Below, in pieces: positions 14,401 to 25,224 of a stretch of 64,000 nt of DNA. Location: contig JAHRBS010000014.1 in assembly GCA_024305745.1 (NCBI GenBank), positions 255,501 through 319,500 of the forward strand, written 5' to 3'. A program made the translations under genes and the position numbers. The stretch is from Polyporus tsugae (taxonomy: Eukaryota; Basidiomycota; Agaricomycetes; Polyporales; Polyporaceae). The notes under the pieces are model-generated. The model did no database searches. It was not told where the DNA came from and saw only the letters and a program-made list of their open reading frames with translations. Position 1 is the first letter of the stretch. Each line of letters opens with the position of its first letter.

Positions 14401-15483
14401 TATATCGGTAGCTTTGAAGTATAATTTCGTGCCTGATCTTGCCTTGCAGTTGGGACTGTTGCTGTCCAGATCGATTTCGGCACGCGTACAGCTGTAGAGG
14501 AAGAAACTGAGGTCGATCGATCGAACCAACCTGCTGAAGTCACGCCACAAGAACCGGTGGCAGGTGCTCCAGCTGGAAATGGTCAGTTGCTCCGCAATAC
14601 CGTGTCTGTTATACGAAGCTGAGGCACACGGATCGCACACAGCAAATGCACAAGGCGACGGCGACGATGACGATGGTGACGACAAGACACCAGCAAAGCG
14701 CAATCCAGGCGCCCAAGCGAGCGTGCACGACGGGTCCGTCACCACGCTCGCCTACTCTCCCAACGGGCGATACGCCGCGAGCGGCTCCGAGGACACAACC
14801 GTCATCGTCTGGAACGTCCCCGAAGAGCGCACGATGCACAAGTTCACTTCGCACAGTGACACCGTCTCTTCCCTCGCCTTCTCGCCCGACAACCAGCTGC
14901 TCGCATCCGGATCCAATGACCAGCACGTCATCCTCTGGACTGTCGCGACAGGCCAGGAGTTCAAGCGGCTCGAGCCGCAAGTGTCCATTCACTCCGTCGC
15001 GTTCTCCCCCGACGGCACGAAGCTGATCGCCGGCGCGTACGACGGCTCGCTGTGGGTCTGGGACACGGCGACGTACGAGGGCCCGTTGAAGATCAGCAAG
15101 CACCTCGCGGTCGTGACGTTCATCGTGTTCTCGCCCGACGGCCGCCTCATGGCGACGGGCGGGACGGAGAGCACTTGCTACGTCTGGGACACGGCGAATC
15201 TGGCGAACATGGAGCCAAAGTCGGTGCTGCAGGGCCACAAGGGCATGGTGTGTAGTGCGGCGTTCTCGCCCGACGGCGAGCGGATCGTGACGGCGTCGGA
15301 CGACGGGAGCAGCCGCGTGTGGAAGTGCGAGAACGGGGACGCGCTTGTGCTCCTGCACGAGCATGGCGGTCCTGTGTGGAGCGTGGCGTTCTCGCCGGAC
15401 GGAAAGCGGGTGGCGTCGGGCTCGAGCGACTCGACGGTGAAGGTGTGCGACTCGTACAGCGGCGACAGGCTGCTGTCGCTCGA
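11480..15483 (+). repeat. Direct duplication, right arm (matches 1-4004)
   Basis: Second copy of the window's first 4,004 bases. It continues past 15483 into the remainder of a complete WD40 domain, so this arm carries the intact gene and the left arm is the broken one. Confidence 0.95.
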
Positions 15484-15721
15484 GGGGCACGAGAGCATGG
15501 TCAACGTGGTCAGGTTCTCGTCCGACGGGAAGCACCTTGCGTCTGCAGCGTCGGACAGCACGGTCCGCCTGTGGAATGCTGAGGATGGGTCTTTGATGAC
15601 GACGTACAATGAGCACAGTGACAACGTCACCATGGTCATGTTCTCCCCCGACAACTCAACGCTAGCGTCCGGGTCACACGACGGGACAGTACGCATACGA
15701 CCAATGATTGCTGTTGTGTGA
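12991..15721 (+). CDS. N-domain/WD40 family protein, copy B, complete
   Basis: The exons are those of copy A plus 11,479: 12991-13334, 13404-14046, 14107-14151, 14205-14261, 14319-14394, 14450-14581 and 14643-15721. They sum to 2,376 nt, a complete frame of 791 residues. Residues 1-329 form the N-domain and 330-432 the small-exon linker. From about residue 459 there are eight WD40 repeats, most with a FSPDG turn and a W-D or W-N end, enough for a closed propeller. Repeat 3 lacks the usual leading His and repeat 6 ends in VCD, not VWD. The N-domain blocks also occur in copies C and D here. I recall related proteins in polypore genomes as hypothetical proteins, and I know of no assigned function. 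Propellers usually bind proteins; the ligand cannot be read from sequence. Confidence 0.88.
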
Positions 15722-16680
15722 TGACTTCTGCTTCGCCGAGAGGGCGAATGACTGTAGTGGGAGTAGGCTAAATGAGACATATCGACATTGATTTCATGCA
15801 CATTTGTAACTTACGTTGCCATAAATCAAGCCGTAGACCCCTTCCGTCAAATTAGTGAAATACATATCAATCGTCCACTGCTGGAGTCTGTGCAGCGGGC
15901 GGGCTTTGGGCCTTTCTATCGGACGACACTTGTAAGCATCCCACCGTGCCGGATCTATGGATGTACTTACTATGCCGAATTGTAACAGTTTTTCACCGAT
16001 ATGGACGTCGCCTTTTTCGAGATGATGATGATTTCGAAAGTTGCCATAGGTTGGGAGTCACGGCGGATGAGTGCTGGATGGTGACCAAGTACCTTCTTTA
16101 GTCGCCCACTGGGATGAGCGTCAGAGATACCTAATTTGAGTGATGGGCGCTTGTACCTCAATACTCGAGCGGCTCGGACCTTGACTCGGACACCACGCCG
16201 GCAGCCTGTGGCGAAGACTCGAAACTCCAATATCCCCGCGCGATGAAACGCTTTGCAAACAAAAGGAGCCGGTATTCACAACGGCGGGAAAGTGTTTGAG
16301 AAATGTGCGTGACGTCTTACTTGGCAGGCAAAATTTACCCCACACAGGAATTAACTTTATTGTTTCCAGTTGTTGTTGGGCGAAAGTTTCTCGTCTTGTA
16401 GACGTTCACCCGGAGAATTTGGCCACATTCTTCACGTATTCACTGGCGGCCACTGCAATAGCATGCCCCAATGAAGTTCGTTCTCTCTGGGGATGTTGGT
16501 AGAACAAATGGGCGATCAGGGCCGGTATCCTCGCCGCCTTGTCATCGCTGTTGCTGGCGCTTGCACCTCTATTATACATATTGTTTGATTGATCAAACTG
16601 AGGCATCACTGGGGGCGCTGGATATGATAGGTATGGAGACATGTTTCCATAAAATCGGAGGTGTGAGTGTTGTAGGTTGA
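15722..16680. other. Intergenic, copy B to copy C
   Basis: The 3' flank of copy B and far-upstream DNA of copy C. No coding family, tRNA or transposon terminus seen. Confidence 0.5.
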
Positions 16681-16693
16681 TCACGCCCTCTTC

Positions 16694-16700
16694 TATATAA
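16694..16700 (+). promoter_or_regulatory. TATA box of copy C gene
   Basis: TATATAA lies 124 bp before the ATG at 16824 and is followed by a pyrimidine-rich leader (cctccctctttt near 16743). This spacing suits a fungal core promoter with a 5' UTR of roughly 90 nt. Copies A, B and D show no such box at the same place. Confidence 0.5.
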
Positions 16701-16823
16701 GGCCACCGCCTCCACTCGACTCGGCATCCTGCCCATATAACACCTCCCTCTTTTCGATAGCGAACATACTGAACCCCTATTCACTCTCCACCAAGTTCAC
16801 TTTCGACAGCCAGCTCTCCAGTC

Positions 16824-19519
16824 ATGTCTAACACAGCGCCATGGGAGCTATACGCTAAAACGATGTTCAACCACTTCGGGTTCCCGCTCTGGCACGCAGG
16901 CCCCGACCTTGACGATCAATTCGATCCACGGGAAGTCGAGCTGGGTGCGGTCGGCTACCTCGATCAAGGCAAATTCCGTCACCTCTTCAACGCCAGGAAA
17001 GCCAAAGACGACCCTTTCAACCGTGGACGTGTCCCAGACTCCTTCGAACCGTTCAACCCCAGGAACCTGAACAGGACACCCTTCGAGTCGACCCTTCACC
17101 AGCCGTACATCACCAGTGACTCGGTCCTCGTGTCAATGGAGGGAAGCGCAGCAAGGTGGCGTAACCATTTGATAAGCCATCTGCGGAAGCAACTAAATTG
17201 ATTTCGTTCCACCAGTCCCGCTGCTTGCCTCGTGTCTGTGGGCGGCAGCCTGTCGTTCGAATGCAAGCAAAACACGGGTGCCGTCCTTCTTCTGGACCAA
17301 CCAGTCATGGCACAGTCAATCACGACCAAACGACACATCGTCACCTACCTTCGCAACCATATGGAAAGCATATTTCAGTATGCCACAGGTCCTGAGGGTC
17401 ACGGACGCAACCTCCAGATGCACGACATCAAGTTTGTATCCGGAACGCTCAAGACCACCAGGTGGGCGTGTGCGACATTCTCCGGGAGCTATCGCAACAA
17501 GACCGGATCGTTCAAAGTGGGCGCAACTGGCGTTGGGGACGTCGACGTCAGTGTTTCTATCGAGGACGAGATCGTTCCCAGCGAGTTCTGTAACAACGGA
17601 CCGACGGCGTCGAAAGGTACTGCCTCCCGACCACCTCCTTCTGACGATCGCTCACTGGCTCGCCGCTGGGGAAGATGGAGCAGCAGAACCCTCTTCGACT
17701 CCCATGCCCGCCGGATGCGACCAGTGTGTCTTCTTCCACTACTTTTCTCTGAAGAAGAGGGACTTGTCCAGCAACGCGACGGTGAGCATAATCCTTCATA
17801 CACTCCTGGTCAGTATGTTGAAAACGGTGACTGCAGAAGGGTGCAATGTTCGATCCTGTTGCTATTCTTCTCGATTACATGCTGGCGGTACGTGGTGCCG
17901 TACTATCTAGTCCTGATTATGATCAACTCATCCTTCAAATCTTCTTAGAAAACCGAAGCGGAGTATGCGATTGCTTCAGACAGGGACGTCCTTGCGATAT
18001 TCGGTGTGAGTTATGACTGCTTTGCAAAGACTTTCTGCGACTGATTACCTCATGCTCGTTTTGCACACAAGGCCGAAGGCATTCCAGATGACATTGAGGC
18101 TGGGTTGGAAGCCATCGAGCCCCATATCGAGGTGGATGAGGATAATGGTAAAGCGCACCCCTCCTTGTGCTTCGCAAGTTGGCTGTTCTGATGCGCGTAC
18201 ACCGTAGTCGCAGCTGTCGAGGTCGACATGAGCTGGTTGAATCAACAAACGTCTGAGCAGCTTGCCAAGGCGAGCACTGAGGAGGTCGGCGATAGCGGGC
18301 AGCCTGAGAGTAGCCTCGAAACAGAGAACGGTCAAGGTAAGTAGTATCCGTACAGGTGACGATGCTGACCCCTTAGAAGACACACGGCGGTGCTCATATG
18401 ATATCTTCAACAGATCACGTAGGACCGCAGCCGGGGCAGCAGATGCAGGGCGGCTGGGATCCTGCCGTGGTGGCCCACACCGGCGCTGTCACCTCTCTCG
18501 CCGTCTCGCCCGACAGCCAGTGGGTCGCGAGCGGCTCCAAAGACACGATGATCATTCTCTGGGAGGTCGAGACGCAGTCCGTGGTCCGGAAGTGGGAGTC
18601 GCACGGCGACATCGTCTGGCACCTCGCGTTCTCCCCCGACAGCTTGCGCCTCGCGTCATCCGGGGGCGAGGGCCGCATCATGGTCTGGGATGTCGACACC
18701 GGCGAGCACCTCGCGACTATGGGGAGCGGCACTGCGACGATGGAGGGCCACACAGAGACAATGGAGGGCCACACGGGGGAGATCCACACCGTGCTCTGGT
18801 CGCCGGACGGCGCGAAGCTCGCGTCGGGCTCGGACGACATGACGGTGCGGATCTGGGACGCTCAGACGTACGAGTGCCTGCACCTGCTCAAGGGACACAA
18901 TGCGAAGATCAAGTTCGTGCTCTTCTCGCACAACGGGCAGTACCTCGCGTCGGGCGGGGAGGACGGCACCTGTCGCTTGTGGGACGTCGCGACGGGGGCG
19001 CTGCACAAAGAACTCAACGGCCAGGTCGGGATGCTCCGGACCGCGTCGTTCGACCCCGCGGACAGCCGTATCGCGACAGCGTCGGATGACGGCAGCGTGC
19101 GGGTTTGGAATGTCGAGATGGGCGAGGAGCTCAAAACAGTGCGTGAGCACCACGGGCCAGTGTGGGCCGTCTCATTCTCGCCGGGCGACGAGAAGCAAAT
19201 CCTGTCAGAGTCGAGCGACTCGACGCTGAAGATCTGCGACTCGTTCACCAGAGACCGAGTGGTCGCGCTCGAGGGTCACGACAGCATGATCAACTCTGCG
19301 ACGTTCTCGCCTGACGGCAGATTCGTCGCGTCCGCGTCTTCGGATAAAACTGTGCGATTGTGGCGCAGGGGCGATGGCACGAACTTGGAGACGTTCAACG
19401 AACACAATGACAAGGTGACGCATGCAGTGTTCTCGCCCGATGGCCAGACGCTGTCCTCTGGATCGGACGACGGCACTGTCCGTATCCGTATCCTCAATGA
19501 CTTCGTCAGGCTTAACTGA
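16824..19519 (+). CDS. N-domain/WD40 family protein, copy C, complete
   Basis: A diverged, apparently intact member of about 752 residues. Proposed exons are 16824-17155, 17216-17616, 17675-17781, 17837-17887, 17949-18005, 18072-18147, 18208-18336 and 18414-19519, with consistent phases. An extra 58-nt intron (17617-17674) splits the N-domain and removes what would otherwise look like a frameshift before the CVFFHYFSLKKR block. N-domain hallmarks are PLW, LFNAR, KRHIVTYLRNH and KTTRWACATFSG. The small exons encode FDPVAILLDYMLA, AIASDRDVLAIF and IPDDIEAGLEAIEPHIEVDED segments. Eight WD40 repeats follow from about residue 404. The second repeat carries a 7-residue tandem duplication (TMEGHTE/TMEGHTG). 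This gene, not A or B, is the closest relative of the relic at 28.3 kb. Function unknown. Confidence 0.87.
18740..18774 (+). repeat. 21-bp in-frame microduplication in WD40 repeat 2
   Basis: The 14-mer atggagggccacac occurs at 18740-18753 and again at 18761-18774, a 21-bp period that adds seven residues to the loop between blades 2 and 3 of copy C. Confidence 0.8.
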
Positions 19520-19703
19520 ACTATTCACCTTCCTAAATATGGCCACGTTGAAGCTTATAGCATAATACCGCACTGCGCGATGTTTTGGATTTGTGAACAA
19601 TGTATGTACTCGTATGCATGTATTGCCCGTTTTGCCCAGGACGCGACGCCAATAACACATGACTGATGTAGCACCGGGATAACGAATCTCGTACGAGACC
19701 TAT

Positions 19704-22563
19704 TCAGAGACCGAAGTTATAGAGCGCCTTCTGCAGGCTTTCAAGTTGCTTCTTCTTGGAGAGCAGCTCTGAGCGCAACGCCACGACCGTAGGATCCTCG
19801 GCGATGTACGCTGCGCAACGGGTTTCGGAATTCGTGGATCCTAGACCCAACTTGTCGAAGAGAACGGCTTGCAATCCTTGCGAGAAGGCGTACAGGAAAT
19901 GTTGGTCGATAGAAAGCGGGACGTAGTCGATGATGCGCTGATCGCAGAATACCAATACGTTCGCGTGCGCCATTGCTCACCTTGTACGCCACCTGGAAAT
20001 ACGCACGGACCTCCGCCATGAGCTCGAGTTCCTCTTCGTACTCGTCCGGAGGGTTGAGTTTGCCGAGGTCCTCCTCCTTTACGGCGTATCCGAGTTTCGT
20101 GAGCATCGATAACGCGTTATTCACTATCTCCCCGTGGTCCCGAGCTGCGTCACGAAACAAATGAGCTTGAGCATTCGGAGAGGAGACGTGTAGGCTTACG
20201 AATAGACTTTTGAACACCACTGCGTGCCCGTTTGTACTGCGCAAGATGCGCATCGCGCTTCTCGGAGAGGTAATGAGTATTCTGCGTGAACGGAGACGCC
20301 TTCTCCAACAGGAGGATCGTCTGGACGTGTGCGATTGCCTGGTTGGTGTGGGTTTGTAGTTGCTCCATGACGACGGGGCTGTGGATGCCATGTCATCAAG
20401 CCGAATTCATCGAGGGAAGGTGACGGGCGATACGCACGCGATGACTGCCCTGAGATTTGCAAACCTCTCGAACATCTGCTTGATGAGCTCCGTCAAAGTG
20501 TCTTTGAAAGCCTTATGGACCCTCTCGAAACATTTCATAGCCTGCTGCTCCCACGACTCCTGGAACTCGGAGATGAAAGATCGTTTCGCTGAGTAAGGAA
20601 CGTTATTAGGAAGCTCTCTAGTGACCGATCTGCCGTCGGAAGTAGGGAGCATTAGCAAAGTCAATTATGGGCGCATTTGAGGAGCGGCAACGTACGACTG
20701 AACGCGCTGACGCACATCACCCAGATAGAGTGTCTTGGGCGAAGCTGGGTTCTGGATCCCGATATCGTCGCTGGCCTCGCCCGCCAGATTGGTGTACTTG
20801 GCTGTATCCAGATCGTCTGGCGCTTTGTCGGCCTCGAAAGGCATGAACGGTGGCGCCGTGGACAGGATAGCATGCTTGAACTTGGCGAAGGTGGACTTAT
20901 TGTCCTGTACAAAACGGGTATGGGTCGGGGAACCTTCAACATGACGAGCGACTTCGCTGCAAAATGTCACCACGAGATTGAATACGAATGCGGTCGGATC
21001 TGTGGTCGTGGCTGGCGGCAGTGTATCGAGCTGCTTCTTTCAAGCCGCGAGCTGGGACGTGACTTCACCGATGAGCTTCGGCAAGCTGGTAGATGAGATG
21101 ATACTCAGCCTGAGGTTACGGTGGAGAGGAAGGACGAGGCGCTTACGAGTCCGTGATGATGTCGGTTAGCAATTCGCTGATGTTCTTGACGAGGTTGGCA
21201 TTACCAAACCGAGTGTGCGCCACGGAAGTAGACCACGGTGCGGTTTGTAGAATTTCGAGGGCGCTCAAGGGGCGAGAGACGAGAAAAGGCGGGAAAACGA
21301 ATGGGATAGCGTTTGTCCGATGCAAACGCGTGCCGTACACCGTAGACTATCGAGGCCTTAAATACACGAATACGGGTGCCTGTACATAAATAAACGGGGG
21401 CATGCGGGGGTCAGGATGATGGTGGCGGGATGAGACAAGGAGGAGCAATGTGCTCGCTCGCCCATGCGTCACTGAGTTGACGCCGAAAATCCAACACGGT
21501 TGTCTTGAAAAACTCGACCTCGTCGGCGCGCGCATCTGCCGGAGAAATCCCCGAAAGACGCTTATCGTCGTCCGGCTGACGGGTGCAGAAGTAGCCGTGT
21601 TTCAGCTGGTGGTGGCGGCCTTCCAACACTTCGAGCCACATTTCTCGACTCTTCGTCGCTCCGGCTGGCAGGGTATCGGGCTTCGTCAACACTTCTACAG
21701 AAGTGCGCGCATGGGTTAACTTCCAGCTCGTTTGTAATGTGTGAACCATCGATGTATAGCCTTACCGATAGTGCGCAAGCCGTCGGGATCGGCCTGCTTC
21801 GCGATGCGGGCTGCCTTTTGGTTCTCTATGTCATCTGCACACGCCATTGTGTGAGTAAAGAGAGGCCAGTCGCATCGAGAGGTCGCTGGAAGACTTGCCG
21901 CTCATGGGAAGCGTGACCAGGATCAAACAGTTACCCTCGACATAGGACGTCACCAAGTCCTCCACAAGTTGCACCACTTCGGGTTCAGCGTTTTGGACGA
22001 TACCTATCAAACGAATCTGAGTATTCTCGGTGAGTGCGGTCACGACTGGAGGGACTTACCGGGAAGGTCGACGAAGGAGAGGTCGATGAGGTCTGGGCCA
22101 GCCAGGTCGACGCAGATGACATTTCGAGAGAATGGGAGAGGTCTGGCACCTAGAACTTTGACCCCACCAGCCTTAATAGTTTCCAAGTCCGCGTCCAGGA
22201 AGTGCGACAACGGGATGGCCGGGTTCAGGATCGCGGCCTGGGCACGACGCAGGATGGACTCGATCTCGGCCTTATCGGTGAGGCGTGAGCCGAACGGAAC
22301 TTCGCTAACCTCCTCGAGACGTTGGCCATCGTCGTCGAATTCCCATCGAATGTAAACCTGGCATGACCATGGCTCGGAGAAGTTCGCAAGGTGACACTCC
22401 ATGGGGCAGCGAGTGCACGTCCCTGCATCGCGAGGTACGTTGATCTGTGGGTAAACGACATGAGTGGAACTAACATCACCGAGGAGAGAGTGGAATGCGC
22501 GCTGACTCCAGAGATCGCTTCGACGAGACTGGAACGGGCGTCAATGTGCTGGAATGACCTCAC
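19704..22563 (-). pseudogene. Dynamin-family GTPase, 5' truncated
   Basis: Large membrane-remodelling GTPase of the fungal dynamin/Mx-like type. In minus-strand order I see a serine-leucine-valine-glutamate stretch (SSLVEAISG) that normally follows the P-loop, then VPRDAGTCTRCPMEC, the G3 block SFVDLPG, EDLVTSYV, ENQKAARIAKQADPDGLRTIG, the G4 motif TKPD, a PWSTSVAHTRFG block, a middle/stalk region (EFQESWEQQAMKCFERVHKAF) and a C-terminal GED-like helix (DHGEIVNNALSMLTKLGY to SKKKQLESLQKALYN). The G1 motif GxxxxGKS is absent: sequence before SSLVEAISG reads D-A-R, and the next gene's stop lies about 230 bp upstream. One interval (about 21280-21520) between the G4 exon and the PWSTS exon is unusually long. 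It is probably non-functional as a GTPase unless an unseen exon exists. Confidence 0.8.
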
Positions 22564-22796
22564 CGACTAATATGCAACTTCCTTCCCCCGGCGGCCTTCG
22601 CAGGCTGGACAAAGGGATCGGGCTCTCAAGGAAATATCAGTTGAAGTGGAAGGTTCAAACTTGGTGCTATTGTTCAAATTTCAAAGGCAAGTGAAGCATG
22701 CGTCCCAAAAACGCAAGAAATGTGTACTATGAAGGCGGCAAACTTTCGTCAACATACAGTCCATAGCCAGGAGGTACCAGTCGCCTGCGTGTCCCA

Positions 22797-25224
22797 CTAC
22801 GGGGGTCCAGAGCCGGTCATATTGGCCAGGATCATGTTCGTGCTCACGCCGGGCCAGATCTCGAAGTCGTCGTCCACGTCGCACACCGTATCGTTGTCTT
22901 CGGGGAGCTAAACACAAACCGATGTGAATGACTGTCATTCGAACCAACAAGAAGATATCGACAGGCTTACCGTCCCGTTGACCGTGTATGCAAGGAGCAC
23001 GTTGTTGATGCACGTCGACGCACCATTGGCAGCTGAGGACGTGTGCTACGATCCAATAGGTGACGATGAGCAAAAGGTGCTGTCGGTATATTCGAGGGAC
23101 CTACACCGAAGCCGTTCATCCTGACCAACGTTGCGGAGTCGCCCAACTCATCTGCAAGGGCTTGCGCGCCAGAGAACGGCGTGATGGGATCGTACTGGAA
23201 GAGGTCGCGTCAAGGGATCGAAGGCCAGTCAGAAGCTCTGCCGTGCGTACCGTATTGCCTATCACGAGAATCGGGTTGGCGAGAGTCTTGTTGAAGGGTC
23301 CTTCGTATCGCTCGACGGCGCGCTCTGGCCACAGAGAGCAGATGTACACTGGGGATGGCCACTGAGAAGCAACTGTTGGAGGTTCGGGCATTAGTGTCCG
23401 ATGGTGGCTTGAGTGAATGCTGTCCGGGGTGGGGACGTACACATGTGAGAAACGTTCCGCGAAGCGGAAATGATGTTCTCAAAAATGTCGGTCATGGTCA
23501 CGTTCCCCGAGTCTTTGCTATCTCCGCATATGATCGCAGACGTGGTGTACGGCGCTGTTTCGTTCTCCGCACGCTTGAGCAAGCTACGGAAGAAAATATA
23601 CCGTCAGCGCCATACGCATAGTCCTACGAGGACTTGAAATGCACCTCCGCTTTAATGATTGAGACCGCTTGGTGACATTACTGTTTTTTTGAGTCTCCGC
23701 TTCGACGGCCTGAAAAACCTGAGGAAACACGTTGTTCGTGACGTTGACCCACTGTACCGGCTGGTACATGTACGGGTATAGCCCAGCTAGTAGTAGCCTA
23801 TCAATATTGCGTAGGTTTGTACGGTAACTGAGTCGATGACCACTCACTTCGCAGCTCGCCGGAGGTCAGAGGCACAGACGAGTTCTTTCGTGCCGCATCA
23901 TGAGCCATGCCAAGAACGACCTGGATGGTATGATCGACATCAGCAGGGGACTGTCCTGCCGAGGCAATGGCGCAGCCGTCAGGTCCGGCGAGGGCGCAGC
24001 CGGTGACGAATCCGGTGTAGACGTCATCCGCGTTTAGCAACTGGTGCTGCCAGCCCTGTTAAGTAGGCAGTTAACTAATGTTTGCAGCCTACATGCCCAC
24101 CACTCCGAGTAACGTACCAGAGAGAGCTCGACCGAGCCGAACAGTGCGGGATCAATCACACCGTCCAAGATGATTCGACCGACGCGCTAAAGCGACGTTA
24201 GCTGCTCTAGCCTTGCGCGCAAGGCGAAAACATACGCACATCCGGGAACACTGGAGCCGGATCATCGGTCAAGACTCAATCGTACCCCCCAGATTGCAGG
24301 AGAGTGATGAACACGTACTGTTGACGAGCCACGAACCGAGGATGGTACCGTACGAATAGCCGAAGTAGTTGATTGGAACTCCGGGGCCATCCAACGCGTC
24401 GGCGAGCGCGACCAGATCGCGAACGGTGGCCGCGGTCCCGATGTACTTGAGGTATTTGCCGTCGGAATGCTTCTGGCACCGCTGTCCGAGTTCGACGTAC
24501 TTCCGCTGCATGATGTCCGCCTGAGCGAGCAGCGCGTCGATGTCGGACTGGTCGGTGAAGTTTCCGGTCATCTCGATCCCGCGGAGCTCGATCGTGCCAT
24601 TGAAGAAGGCGTCATGCTCGGCGACGCTGTCGAAGCAATAAACATCTCCTGGGCTGTCCAACAAGCGCTCCGTTAGGGTTTCATGCACCTTGCACGACTG
24701 ATGCCTTACATCGAGAGCGAGCCAACCCCACGAGGGTCCCAGCTGACGACATCGTAGAATCCTCCAGTCACGTTGAGAAGGTAGCTGGCGGTGGGGTCCG
24801 AGCCCAACGCTTGCAATCCAGACCCGCCAGGCCCACCTGCCACGACGCTCGATTGGCTTGATTCTGGATAAGATGACACGCACATACCTGGGTTCATGAA
24901 GAAAGTACCACGGCGCTCGCCGGTCGCATTCGCCTTGATGACGGCGAGACGGCCCTTGCCTGCAGATGGGTCATGGTAGTCGATTGGGACCTCGAAGAAG
25001 CCGCAGGAGAGGGTCGTGTCCGTGACAATGGAGGGGTCGCACGGACCCCATTGAATAGTAGAAGTATTCGTACCACCCTAGTGTGCACTGTTCAGGTCTG
25101 AGCAGCGGATAGAGAGCGCGCAAACACTGACCTCTTCACAATCCCTACTCTCTACGGCTGTTCCGCGAGCAGTTCGCGACGCCAAGAGCAGGACAGAAGC
25201 GGAAACGAAAAGAGGGAACTTCAT
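22797..25224 (-). CDS. Secreted TAP-like alpha/beta hydrolase
   Basis: Probable extracellular serine peptidase or esterase of the tripeptidyl-aminopeptidase-like (TAP) family. The start is chosen at the ATG opening MKFPLFVSASVLLLASRTARG, a clear signal peptide. An in-frame ATG eight codons upstream is possible. After an intron comes the typical IQWGPCD, LSCGFFEVPIDYHDP and RLAVIKANATG segment, then GGPGGSGLQALG (oxyanion region), YDVVSWDPRGVG, and the nucleophile elbow GYSYGT with the catalytic Ser. A TAP-like C-terminal part contains NPILVIGNTV, and the protein ends in CDVDDDFEIWPGVSTNMILANMTG. Many short introns split the gene, so exact exons are approximate. The catalytic Asp and His were not placed with certainty. 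The neighbours give no pathway hint. Confidence 0.8.

Noticed and set aside
17600..17700. Frameshift in copy C before the HYFSLKK block
   Set aside because: A 58-nt GT-AG intron (17617-17674) restores the frame exactly, giving D-G-A-A-E after A-S-K.
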